Of a DNA stretch of 15,748 nucleotides, positions 9,501-15,244 are shown piece by piece; positions within the stretch are counted from its first letter, which is position 1, and the number at the start of each line of letters is the position of its first letter. Source of the DNA: an uncultured Clostridia bacterium (lineage in GTDB: Bacteria > Bacillota > Clostridia > Oscillospirales > CAG-382). The notes under the pieces are model-generated. The model did not search any database. It was not told the origin of the DNA and was given only the letters and a program-made list of their open reading frames with translations. The position numbers and the translations under genes were made by a program. The stretch is from assembly GCA_947305675.1 (NCBI GenBank), contig CAMZED010000026.1, positions 1 through 15,748 on the forward strand, written 5' to 3'.

Positions 9501-9874
9501 CCAACAAAACGCTTGCGGCGCATCTGAATCCCGGAGGGACCGGGTCGGGCAACCGCTTCCCCACCACGCTTATCAACGCGCTTCTTAAAAACAGCGGGTT
9601 CAAAGAAAAGTTTTTGAAAAGGTTTGCCTGGCAGCTCAACAATATCTGGACAGCTGAAAACGTTTTACCTTATATCGAGCAGTATTCTTCGGCTATTGCT
9701 AAAGATATGGTGCGCGACTGCCTTAAATACGGACAAAGCTATTCGGGTTGGGAATCGCACGTTCAATCGCTCAGGAACTTTATCCTTTCGCGGCGCGAAA
9801 ATATGATACAGCAGGTGAAGGCGTATTTTTCACTTTCGGACAGCGAAATGAACAAATACGGTTTCAACTCTTAG
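6530..9874 (+). CDS. Membrane-anchored CotH-family kinase with four lamin-tail domains
   Basis: Predicted CotH-family protein (atypical protein kinase fold; the founder phosphorylates spore-coat proteins), 1114 residues. A basic N-terminus and one membrane helix (13-33) suggest an outward-facing type II protein. Next come four lamin-tail-like beta-sandwiches starting near residues 52, 197, 349 and 497, each opening with (I/V)-(N/S)-E-(I/V/A) and carrying an (I)IE(L/I)xN strand. A chitobiase-C-terminal-like domain (about 648-720) contains YYTLDCSDP. The CotH domain (about 727-1060) holds FGGYSR (Ser797-Arg798), a RNTGQD/RDAM segment, LNGEFWGVY (Asn876) and the metal-binding-type YDVD (Asp982, Asp984). 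Translation starts at TTG 6530 after GGAGAG (6519-6524); no nearby ATG has a ribosome site. It is the first gene of a tight operon, 14 bases before the VTC gene. The length is unusual because of the four LTDs. The target is unknown, and spore-coat function is not implied. Confidence 0.85.
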   Translation: MAKNAVNKKMRDVYIAVGLAVLLVISVAVFVLVQNKVGTPVFYDGDMQNVCVRINEICARNKSIIADENGDYSDYIELYNYGADISLAGFGLANKNGGGAEYTFGDVVIKSGEYLVVFLDGTRIPFRLAASGNEYIALVAYDGTVISSVNTVATASDEVILWSDAGYYRSDEPSPGFPNTAAGAEAFRKGEIDPDPKLVINEILADNESALPDFEGDFDDIIEIMNISPEEVSTVGYYISDSLRERMRCALPEKTLAPGECLLVFASGKDTVAENGEFHADFRISSGEIVVLSAGGKYTSAEVIRCGTNVSLARGEDGAYTQSAPSLGYANNEQGSEALAESRVDRGLPLVISEVLLKDDGIAYGGKLRDVIEICNVSDSAVSTKGYYLSDSEREPYRFALPERELAPGECVLVYADKGESDLSAPFSLASDESVYLTAPNFRHGDPVPCSPAGSGRSRSFSARSDDETVYTEGDISIGYANDASGTALYEKSARPSTVEISEAVSVNTKYLAGPYGTYHDFIELHNNSGSAVDLSGWYISDDPEKPMKASLEGMRIAAGGYLVIICSTDGINTPRGYNTVKFSLSVFGETVCLSHGDEVIDSMAIPALGENAAFGRAEGSDGFSLLKNATPGVSNSGRISAASSAPVASLPQGVYNDVGALSVELKGEGTVYYTLDCSDPTVNGKVYDSPIRLTRTTVIRCCAAGDGKPFSKVADYSYIINENDALEVVSLVTTPENLWDTYNGIYVKGPNASSVFPYEGANYFKDWEKEASLAFYPHGGEGFYIPCGIKIFGGYSRALDKKSFSCFFRAKYGAGSLDYEVFGQDGLNSYESLVLRNTGQDATKSNMRDAMITKLVAEKTDVDIQDSRPVVLYLNGEFWGVYFIREKINQNYVAGHQNVTAAQAKVDYASGTRTPEYTALMNYVKSHDLSNPEYYSYTASQVDIDEYIDYIIAEICMANTDNGNIKFYKAEGGKWRWVLYDVDQSFRDAANKTLAAHLNPGGTGSGNRFPTTLINALLKNSGFKEKFLKRFAWQLNNIWTAENVLPYIEQYSSAIAKDMVRDCLKYGQSYSGWESHVQSLRNFILSRRENMIQQVKAYFSLSDSEMNKYGFNS

Positions 9875-9888
9875 CAGGAGGCTTTTGA

Positions 9889-10560
9889 ATGGCTGAACGC
9901 AGAGAAGAAAAATATCTGATCTCTTACGCCGAATACGCGGTGATAGCAAACCGGGTACGGGGAGTTATGACTCCCGACGCAAACGGCGACCGGGGGCGTT
10001 ACTCGATCTGTTCGCTTTATTTCGACGACGCCTACGATACCGCGTTTGACGACAAAGAGGACGGCAACGCGGTACACATAAAATTCCGCGTCCGAACCTA
10101 TGACGGCAACGGGAAATTCATTCGTCTCGAACGTAAAACCAAGCGCGGCGTTATTACCGAAAAACATTCGTCGGTGATAACCGGGTCCGAGCTCGACGCG
10201 ATTATTTCCGGCAAAAGCGTAAGCGAAAACGCCGATTGCTTCGGCTTGGTGAGCGAGATGCGGGCAAAAGGAGTTGCGCCGAAGATAAACGTGCGTTACG
10301 ACCGCGAAGCCTACCATCTCCCAACGTTGGGCGTAAGGGTGACTTTCGATTTCAATATCGAATACCTCCCGGCGGATAAAAGCGCGTTGTTCGGCGACCT
10401 TTCAAGGGCTGTTCCGGCTATGGGAAAAGATAAAGTGGTTATGGAAATAAAATACGCCGAGCGCTGTCCCGCGCTGGTCCGCAAGATCTGCGGCGGGTTC
10501 GGGATGCAGACCTCGGTATCAAAATACGCGCTTTGCCGGACGGCACAGCGCCCGATGTGA
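9889..10560 (+). CDS. VTC-domain polyphosphate polymerase
   Basis: Predicted cytosolic polyphosphate polymerase of the VTC/TTM tunnel fold, which makes polyP from ATP; 223 residues, a stand-alone catalytic domain without SPX or membrane segments. The basic and acidic tunnel residues known from yeast Vtc4 have clear counterparts: Lys8 (EEKY), Arg67 and Arg69 (FRVRTY), Lys83 (LERKTK), Arg139 (RYDREAY), Arg150 (VRVTFD), Glu186 and Lys188 (MEIKY) and Lys212 (SKYAL). All appear present, so activity is likely. A perfect AGGAGG (9876-9881) lies seven bases before the ATG. It sits 14 bases after cotH and 13 before the DUF4956 gene, so the three are surely co-transcribed. PolyP synthesis is inferred from the family; related TTM proteins can act on other phosphates. 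Confidence 0.88.
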   Translation: MAERREEKYLISYAEYAVIANRVRGVMTPDANGDRGRYSICSLYFDDAYDTAFDDKEDGNAVHIKFRVRTYDGNGKFIRLERKTKRGVITEKHSSVITGSELDAIISGKSVSENADCFGLVSEMRAKGVAPKINVRYDREAYHLPTLGVRVTFDFNIEYLPADKSALFGDLSRAVPAMGKDKVVMEIKYAERCPALVRKICGGFGMQTSVSKYALCRTAQRPM

Positions 10561-10573
10561 AAAAGGTGAAAAA

Positions 10574-11239
10574 ATGAGTGTTATCGATGCATTGAAAAAA
10601 AGCGTACTTCAGGGCTTTTCCTCCGAGATCACGGTGGTCGACATTATCCTTTCGCTGGTGATCGCGTTTGCCGCGGCGTTGTTCATTTTGCTTATCTACC
10701 GGCTTACGATGCGCGGAGTTTCGCGTTCGCGCACCTTCGAAATAACCCTTTTGCTGGTGACTCCCGTCAGCGCGATGATAGTGCTTACCATCACTTCCAA
10801 CCTTGCGCTTTCGCTCGGTATGGTCGGCGCGTTGAGCATTATAAGGTTCCGTACGGCGATAAAAGATGCTTCCGACACCGCTTTTATGTTCTGGGCGGTG
10901 GCGGCGGGTATAACCGCGGGCGCGCATTTCTATATCATCACCGTAATAGGATGTCTGTTTATCGGTCTGCTGGCGTTCTCCTCTTCGAAGATATCGGCAA
11001 ACGCATCACGTCCCTATCTGCTTGTAGTCCGCGCCAACAGCGAAAAGGCGATCGATTACACAGCCAGACTGCTTAGCGAAAACAACATAAAAAAGCGCCT
11101 TTCGTCGCTTGTGAACACCGGTGAATATATCGAGGTGATCTATGAGATCGCTCTCCCCGGCGCGCATCACAAACTCGTTTCGGCGCTCAGCAATCTGCCC
11201 GACGTATTGAACGTTTCGCTTGTCGATTGCAGGAACTGA
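10574..11239 (+). CDS. DUF4956 membrane protein with MgtC-like core
   Basis: Small integral membrane protein of 221 residues that matches DUF4956 in length and context; function unestablished. Hydrophobic segments lie at about 22-42, 57-74, 77-92 and 103-136 (long enough for one or two helices). The segment 82-116 reads G-M-V-G-A-L-S-I-I-R-F-R, then A-F-M-F-W-A-V-A-A-G-I-T-A-G. This parallels the G-x-x-G-A-x-x-I-x-R and T-A-A-x-x-W-x-x-A-A-x-G-x-x-x-G pattern of MgtC/SapB proteins. The soluble C-terminus (about 145-221) alternates strand and helix and ends in a PDVLNVSLVD strand, as in ACT-like domains. AAGGTG (10563-10568) precedes the ATG by five bases. Co-occurrence with the VTC gene suggests it is its membrane partner, which is inference. 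The operon ends with a strong hairpin just downstream. Confidence 0.8.
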   Translation: MSVIDALKKSVLQGFSSEITVVDIILSLVIAFAAALFILLIYRLTMRGVSRSRTFEITLLLVTPVSAMIVLTITSNLALSLGMVGALSIIRFRTAIKDASDTAFMFWAVAAGITAGAHFYIITVIGCLFIGLLAFSSSKISANASRPYLLVVRANSEKAIDYTARLLSENNIKKRLSSLVNTGEYIEVIYEIALPGAHHKLVSALSNLPDVLNVSLVDCRN

Positions 11240-11250
11240 CAAGAATGCTA

Positions 11251-11301
11251 AAACCCGTTCCGCCGTATGTGATATTATCATACTGCGGAACGGGTTTTTT
11301 T
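11251..11301. terminator. Bidirectional terminator shared by the operon and the M18 gene
   Basis: AAACCCGTTCCGC (11251-11263) pairs perfectly with GCGGAACGGGTTT (11285-11297). An inner GTATG/CATAC extension and an AT-rich loop top the stem, and the T run continues to 11301. The opposite flank has an A run, so it also works on the minus strand. The M18 stop codon (11302-11300) lies in the T tract. Confidence 0.88.
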
Positions 11302-12664
11302 ACGCTTTAAGGAACGCTTTATAGGCGAGATAAGCCTCGTAGACGTCAGCTTTGGCGACTATCTCCATCGGAGCGTGCATATTCAGCACAGCCACCCCGG
11401 CGTCGATAACGTTCATATTCATATTGCCGAGTATATAGGCGATGGTCCCGCCGCCGCCCTGGTCGACTTTGCCGAGCTCGGCTGTCTGGAAATAGATCCC
11501 GGCGTTGTCCATTGCTCCGCGCACCCACGCGACGTATTCGGGATTGGCGTCGTTAGAGCCGGATTTCCCGCGCGCACCGGTATATTTGTTGAAAACTATG
11601 CCGTTGTTGAGGTAAGCGGCGTTTTTGGGATCGTTGACCTCGGGGAACAGCGGATCAAAGCCGGCACTGACGTCGCTTGAAAGCATACGGGAGTTTTCCA
11701 TTGCGCGGCGGAGCGAGATATATTCTTTATCGCCGGTGAGATAAAGCAGTTCGGCGACGGTGTTCTCGAAAAACGCGCTTGCGGCGCCCGTCGCGCCGAC
11801 GGAACCGATCTCTTCTTTATCGACAAGGATGCAGCAATAGGTATATTCGCCCGGCTCGGCGTCGAGTATAGCCATAAGCGAGGTATAAGCGCAGACTCTG
11901 TCGTCGTGGCCGTAACCGGCGACCATACTCCTGTCCAGGCCGTAATCACGCGCGGGACCGGCGGGGACCACTTCGATCTCGGCAGAGAGCAGATCCTCTT
12001 CGCCGATTCCGTATTTTTCGTTAAGGAGTTTGGCTATATTCGCTTTGACGGCGTCTTTTTCCTCGCCTTCAAGGGGTATCGACCCGACCGTGACGTCAAG
12101 TTTTTCGCCCCCGATGACTTTTGCGGCGGTTTTTTGCAGCTGGTCGGCGGAAAGGTGGATGAGCAGATCGGAAATACCGACTACCGGATCGCCGGGATCA
12201 TCGCCTATGTTGACGTCGATGACCGAGCCGTCGGTCTTACAGACGACGCCGTGCAGCGCAAGCGGAATGGTGACGTACTGGTATTTTTTCACGCCGCCGT
12301 AATAATGGGTGTCGAACAGAGCGAATCCGTTTGATTAGTAAAGCGGATTCTGTTGAAGGTCCAGACGCGGGGAATCGATATGCGCGCCGAGTATGCGGAG
12401 CCCCTGAGACACCGGCTTTTCGCCCATCACGTAAAGCGCGAGGTTTTTGCCGCGGTTGTTGAAATATACTTTGTCGCCGGGTTTTAATGTTTTGAACTCG
12501 CCGGCGGGTTTAAATCCTTTTTCTTCCGCCAGACGAATGCTTTCCTGCGCGGCGAGGCGTTCGGTCTTGCTTTTCGAAAGAAAATCTATATATCCTTTGT
12601 TAAAAGCGAATATGTTTTCTTTCTTTTCTTCGGAAATTTCTTTCCAGATGTTTTTTGCGTACAT
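11300..12664 (-). pseudogene. apeA: M18 metallo-aminopeptidase interrupted by one in-frame TAA
   Basis: M18 aminopeptidases are cytosolic two-zinc enzymes that remove N-terminal residues from peptides. The ATG at 12664 has a GGAGGT site (12676-12671) six bases upstream. Codons 1-109 end in DLQQNPLY, then codon 110 is TAA (12337-12335). The same frame continues without a shift through SNGFALFDTHYYGGV and KKYQ to a natural stop at 11302-11300, for 453 coding residues in all, normal for the family. All five zinc ligands are retained: His95 (GAHIDSP), Asp254 (GHDDR), Glu284-Glu285 (KEEIGS), Asp331 (SSDVSAG) and His430 (NMHAP). His95 lies before the TAA and the other four after it, so neither half can act alone. 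Restart at the GTG at 12292 lacks a good ribosome site. The TAA stands where relatives often have Glu (GAA), one base change away. A recent nonsense mutation or a sequence error is most likely. Confidence 0.85.
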
Positions 12665-12701
12665 AAATATACCTCCGAAACAATAATTCTGTTTTCGTCT
12701 T

Positions 12702-12730
12702 ATTTTATCATCATATTTCCGAAAAAACAA
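12702..12730 (-). promoter_or_regulatory. Promoter of the M18 aminopeptidase gene
   Basis: On the minus strand: -35 TTGTTT (12730-12725), 17-base spacer, -10 TAAAAT (12707-12702) preceded by TGA. Predicted start near 12695, about 30 bases before the ATG at 12664. The gene therefore has its own promoter, separate from the surface-protein gene upstream. Confidence 0.6.
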
Positions 12731-12739
12731 TAGTTTAAA

Positions 12740-12770
12740 GCAAAAATCCCCTTAAATAGGGGATTTTTGC
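12740..12770 (-). terminator. Terminator after the discoidin-like surface protein gene
   Basis: GCAAAAATCCCC (12740-12751) pairs perfectly with GGGGATTTTTGC (12759-12770) around a seven-base loop. Read on the minus strand, the GC-rich loop-proximal stem is followed by ATTTTTGCTTT, an intrinsic terminator form. It is nearly symmetrical, so it may work both ways. Confidence 0.75.
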
Positions 12771-12793
12771 TTGAAGACAAAGTTTTCGGGCTG

Positions 12794-12817
12794 AAATTCC
12801 GCAAAGCGGAATTTTTT
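12794..12817. terminator. Second hairpin downstream of the surface protein gene
   Basis: AAATTCCGC (12794-12802) pairs with GCGGAATTT (12806-12814) around three bases. A run of six T to 12817 follows on the plus strand, but only three T follow on the minus strand, where the neighbouring gene lies. It may therefore act as an mRNA 3' stabiliser rather than the main terminator of the minus-strand gene. Confidence 0.45.
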
Positions 12818-12831
12818 GTTATGTTTTCAGC

Positions 12832-14379
12832 TTATTTTTTCTTTTTGATGATAATGAACACTACCGCGCATACGACGATGACGCCGGCGATTATGCCGAT
12901 GATCGCGCCGACCGGGAATCCGTCGGAAGAAGCGGGTTCGGAAGATTCAGCGGGAGCGGGTTCGGAAGATTCAGCCGGGTCTTCGGATTCAGCCGATCCT
13001 TCGGACTCGACGGGTTCGGGTTCTGAAGATTCGACGGGTTCGGGTTCGGAAGATTCGACCGGGTCTTCGGATCCGACAGGTTCGGAAGATTCGACCGGGT
13101 CTTCGGATTCTTCGCCCTTGATCTCGACTTTATCTTCACCGGCAACGGTGTAAAGCATTGCGTTGGTGTAAGTGAGTTCGGCAGTCTTGGTGTTTACGCC
13201 CATAAGGTGGAGTTTTGTGCCGAGTTCAAGAGCAAGAGCCGCCTGTTTGCGTTCGAGTCCGTCGCCGCCGTCGCTGTGGAAGCCGACTGCAAGCATACCT
13301 TTGGTTATCTCGTTCTGGAATACAATTTCGGTACCCTTGCAATCGTAACTTTCGAGTATGTAATAGGTGTTCTTTTCGTCCTCGACGGGAGCAAGAAGCA
13401 GCAGTCCGCTGTATTTGGTGTTGTAATCGGTGTGTTTGGAAGGAGTGGTTATAAGAACCGAAGCCTCGGTGGTGATGGTTTTGTTAACGCCGCCGATGGT
13501 AAGTTTGAGATCCGCTTCGGAAGGAACTTTTCCCTCGGGGAGAGAAGGAGTATGGTCAAGCGCTTTTATCGCCTGATCTTTTGTGACAGCCTTGGGTTTG
13601 TCGCCGCCGGTGCGGAGCGCAACAGCGAGTTCGGTAAAGCCGGTCCACTCAAGAACGTCGCAATACCAGTACCAATAGCCTTTGTTGGGATCTTCGCGGT
13701 TGGCGTTTACAAGCGCGTAATCGAGGAAGCTGAAGGTATAGCGGACTTTGGTAGCCTCGATGGTGGTGCCGAGCGGAACGGTGATCTGGTCGACGGCGCC
13801 GGGATCAGCGGAATCGTTGTAATCGGCGAGAGAAGTGGTATAATAGAACGTGCCGGTCTTTCCGACTTTGTTCCAGATGTCGCTGCCGGAAACCGAATAT
13901 TCAATGTAAACTTCGTTGTTGCCGGGGGTGGAAACGCAGGCGCCCATCTGATGGTAAAGTGCGAAATAAGCGGTATCGAATTTTACTTTTTCGCCAAAAT
14001 CGATGGTGAAGGTGTAAGTTGCCGCGTCGGCGTATTTTTCCTGTGCGTTGGCGTTGATATTTTCATATGCGGGTTTGGTGTAGCCGTTCATTATAAGAAC
14101 GATGCCCTTGGTGCTGAACGCGGTAGCGGATGCGAGCGGATCGCCGTCGACAAGTACGTCGATGGTTCCGTTGCCCTGCGGACGGGTCTCGGCGCTGTGG
14201 GCGGGGTTCTTGCGGTCGGTGGTAACGGCTTCGCCGTTGTTGGTGAATTCGACCGATTTTGCGGTGATAATGTTGTACTGAGTAGAGCCGTTGTCATATT
14301 CATAATCGGCGGCGGCAACTACCGCAAATGCCGAAACGAGCATTGCGAGTACCAAAACAGCAGCTAAAATCTTTTTCAT
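12832..14379 (-). CDS. Secreted membrane-anchored surface protein with discoidin-like domain and acidic stalk
   Basis: Predicted exported surface protein of 515 residues. It has a signal peptide (1-24, cleavage near VAAA|DY). The N-terminal region (about 25-250) resembles an F5/8-type discoidin or galactose-binding jelly roll: TFTIDFGEKVKFDTAYFALYHQM (123-145, quoted only as TFTIDFGEK...ALYHQM), NNEVYIEYSVSG, and a closing IEATKVRYTFSF strand with an aromatic YWYWYC block (235-240). Residues about 288-420 form a second beta-rich region I cannot name. An acidic Ser/Glu/Pro stalk (422-487), one membrane helix (488-511) and four lysines finish the protein, with no LPXTG. The start at ATG 14379 rather than 14415 is set by AGGAGG (14392-14387), seven bases upstream; the longer start would overlap the promoter. 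Glycan binding is possible but unproven. Confidence 0.75.
   Translation of the reverse strand: MKKILAAVLVLAMLVSAFAVVAAADYEYDNGSTQYNIITAKSVEFTNNGEAVTTDRKNPAHSAETRPQGNGTIDVLVDGDPLASATAFSTKGIVLIMNGYTKPAYENINANAQEKYADAATYTFTIDFGEKVKFDTAYFALYHQMGACVSTPGNNEVYIEYSVSGSDIWNKVGKTGTFYYTTSLADYNDSADPGAVDQITVPLGTTIEATKVRYTFSFLDYALVNANREDPNKGYWYWYCDVLEWTGFTELAVALRTGGDKPKAVTKDQAIKALDHTPSLPEGKVPSEADLKLTIGGVNKTITTEASVLITTPSKHTDYNTKYSGLLLLAPVEDEKNTYYILESYDCKGTEIVFQNEITKGMLAVGFHSDGGDGLERKQAALALELGTKLHLMGVNTKTAELTYTNAMLYTVAGEDKVEIKGEESEDPVESSEPVGSEDPVESSEPEPVESSEPEPVESEGSAESEDPAESSEPAPAESSEPASSDGFPVGAIIGIIAGVIVVCAVVFIIIKKKK
12919..13116 (-). repeat. Imperfect tandem repeats encoding the acidic stalk
   Basis: The stretch encodes residues 422-487 of the surface protein as variations of V/A-E-S-S-E-P and E-D-P units. 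The DNA repeats TCCGAACC, GTCGAATCTTC-like and GAAGACCC-like units in frame. Expansion or contraction would change stalk length without breaking the frame. Confidence 0.8.
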
Positions 14380-14405
14380 AATATAACCTCCTACGTTATA
14401 AGGAT

Positions 14406-14434
14406 ATGATATCATTTGGCGTGTTTTTTCTCAA
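14406..14434 (-). promoter_or_regulatory. Promoter of the discoidin-like surface protein gene
   Basis: On the minus strand: -35 TTGAGA (14434-14429), 17-base spacer, -10 TATCAT (14411-14406) preceded by TGA. The -10 and its extension form the palindrome ATGATATCAT (14406-14415), the same ten bases as at the cotH promoter. Predicted start near 14399, only about 20 bases before the ATG. Confidence 0.65.
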
Positions 14435-14514
14435 GTGTCATTTTATCCGAAAGATCGACAACGATTTTGTAAAATGTTAACAAATTGTTATCATTTATTT
14501 TTTGCAATGATTAT

Positions 14515-14554
14515 AAAAACGGCTACTCGCCGTTTTTATGCGGGTAGCCGTTTT
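14515..14554 (-). terminator. Terminator after the heptad-repeat gene, with two competing hairpins
   Basis: On the minus strand, AAAACGGCTAC (14554-14544) can pair with GTAGCCGTTTT (14526-14516). Alternatively, AAAAACGGC (14537-14529) pairs with GCCGTTTTT (14523-14515) around a five-base loop. Both end in the same T run, and they are mutually exclusive because they share the 3' arm. The element starts 13 bases after the stop of the 14568-15212 gene. Confidence 0.75.
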
Positions 14555-14567
14555 GAAAGGCGCTGTT

Positions 14568-15212
14568 TTATGCCCAGGGATCCGCCGATTTGGGAATGCG
14601 GATATCGCCCAAAAGGAACTTCTCGTCCCAAAGCATCCATTGTTCGCCTTTGCGGCGAAGGACTATTTCGCGGTCGGAATCGGCGCCGGAAGAATGCATA
14701 AAGAGTTTTACGTATCCTTCGTTATCATAGGAATAGGGATTGTCTTTTACGGTCACCGTGAAAGGTTCCGCGGGGGTGTAATCGTTTGCGGGAGAAGTTC
14801 CGCCGAAGTAGGAACGGACGACGTACATCTTGCCGCCGAGACGGTCGAGCAGGAACTGCTTTGTAGATACTGATATAGGCGACGGACCGTGAAGAACGTT
14901 GAGCATTGCAAAAGTGGCTTCTTTATTGTTCTCGTAATTAGCAAGAACCGCCACGGTGAGAGCCGCGGTCATAAACGGTGTGGACATAGCCGCTTCGGGA
15001 AGCGACATAAGTTCTTCGACCGAGGTCGGCAGTTTGTTGAACGTGAAAGTTTCGGATTTGAGGCTTGCTTTTTTTGCCGCCGCGCCAAACTGGCTTGCGA
15101 TGTTGGAGGCTTTGTTGCCGACGTTGTTCGCCTTGGAGGTGAGGTTGTTGGCCTTGTTTCCAAGACCGTTTACCGTATTGGCAATGTTTTTGAGGCTGTC
15201 AAATAATCCCAT
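14568..15212 (-). CDS. Heptad-repeat protein of a DUF6935-like family
   Basis: Uncharacterised protein of 214 residues without signal peptide or membrane segment, so probably cytosolic. Residues 5-39 form five consecutive heptads (DSLKNIA, NTVNGLG, NKANNLT, SKANNVG, NKASNIA) with hydrophobic third and sixth positions, predicting an amphipathic or coiled-coil helix. The C-terminal domain (about 52-214) matches a family common in gut Bacillota that I recall as DUF6935: FNKLPTSVEELMSLPE, FMTAALTVA, an RSYFGG / NDYTPAEP block, NPYSYDNEGY and a closing SADPWA. The biochemical role is unknown. Its ATG is preceded by AAAGGAAC (15227-15220). The TPM-domain gene ends 32 bases upstream in the same direction, so the two are likely co-transcribed and may act together. 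Confidence 0.78.
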   Translation of the reverse strand: MGLFDSLKNIANTVNGLGNKANNLTSKANNVGNKASNIASQFGAAAKKASLKSETFTFNKLPTSVEELMSLPEAAMSTPFMTAALTVAVLANYENNKEATFAMLNVLHGPSPISVSTKQFLLDRLGGKMYVVRSYFGGTSPANDYTPAEPFTVTVKDNPYSYDNEGYVKLFMHSSGADSDREIVLRRKGEQWMLWDEKFLLGDIRIPKSADPWA

Positions 15213-15244
15213 GATCTCTGTTCCTTTCTTATCTTTTGATGATT

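Noticed and set aside
12290..12334. A separate, functional C-terminal aminopeptidase gene starting at GTG 12292
   Set aside because: No good ribosome site precedes it, and it would lack the first zinc ligand (His95) and the N-terminal domain.
12335..12337. Stop codon reassignment or selenocysteine-like recoding in the M18 gene
   Set aside because: TAA ends other genes here normally, selenocysteine and pyrrolysine use TGA and TAG, and no recoding structure was evident.
12832..12930. Sortase (LPXTG) anchor in the two surface proteins
   Set aside because: No LPXTG or close variant precedes either C-terminal membrane helix.
13207..14367. Plus-strand open frame of 386 codons opposite the discoidin-like protein
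   Set aside because: The opposite strand has a signal peptide, promoter, ribosome site and clear domain patterns; this frame has none of these.
14478..14490. Inverted repeat TAACAA-A-TTGTTA upstream of the surface protein promoter
   Set aside because: It lies about 45 bases beyond the -35 in AT-rich DNA with only six-base arms; chance is a good explanation.
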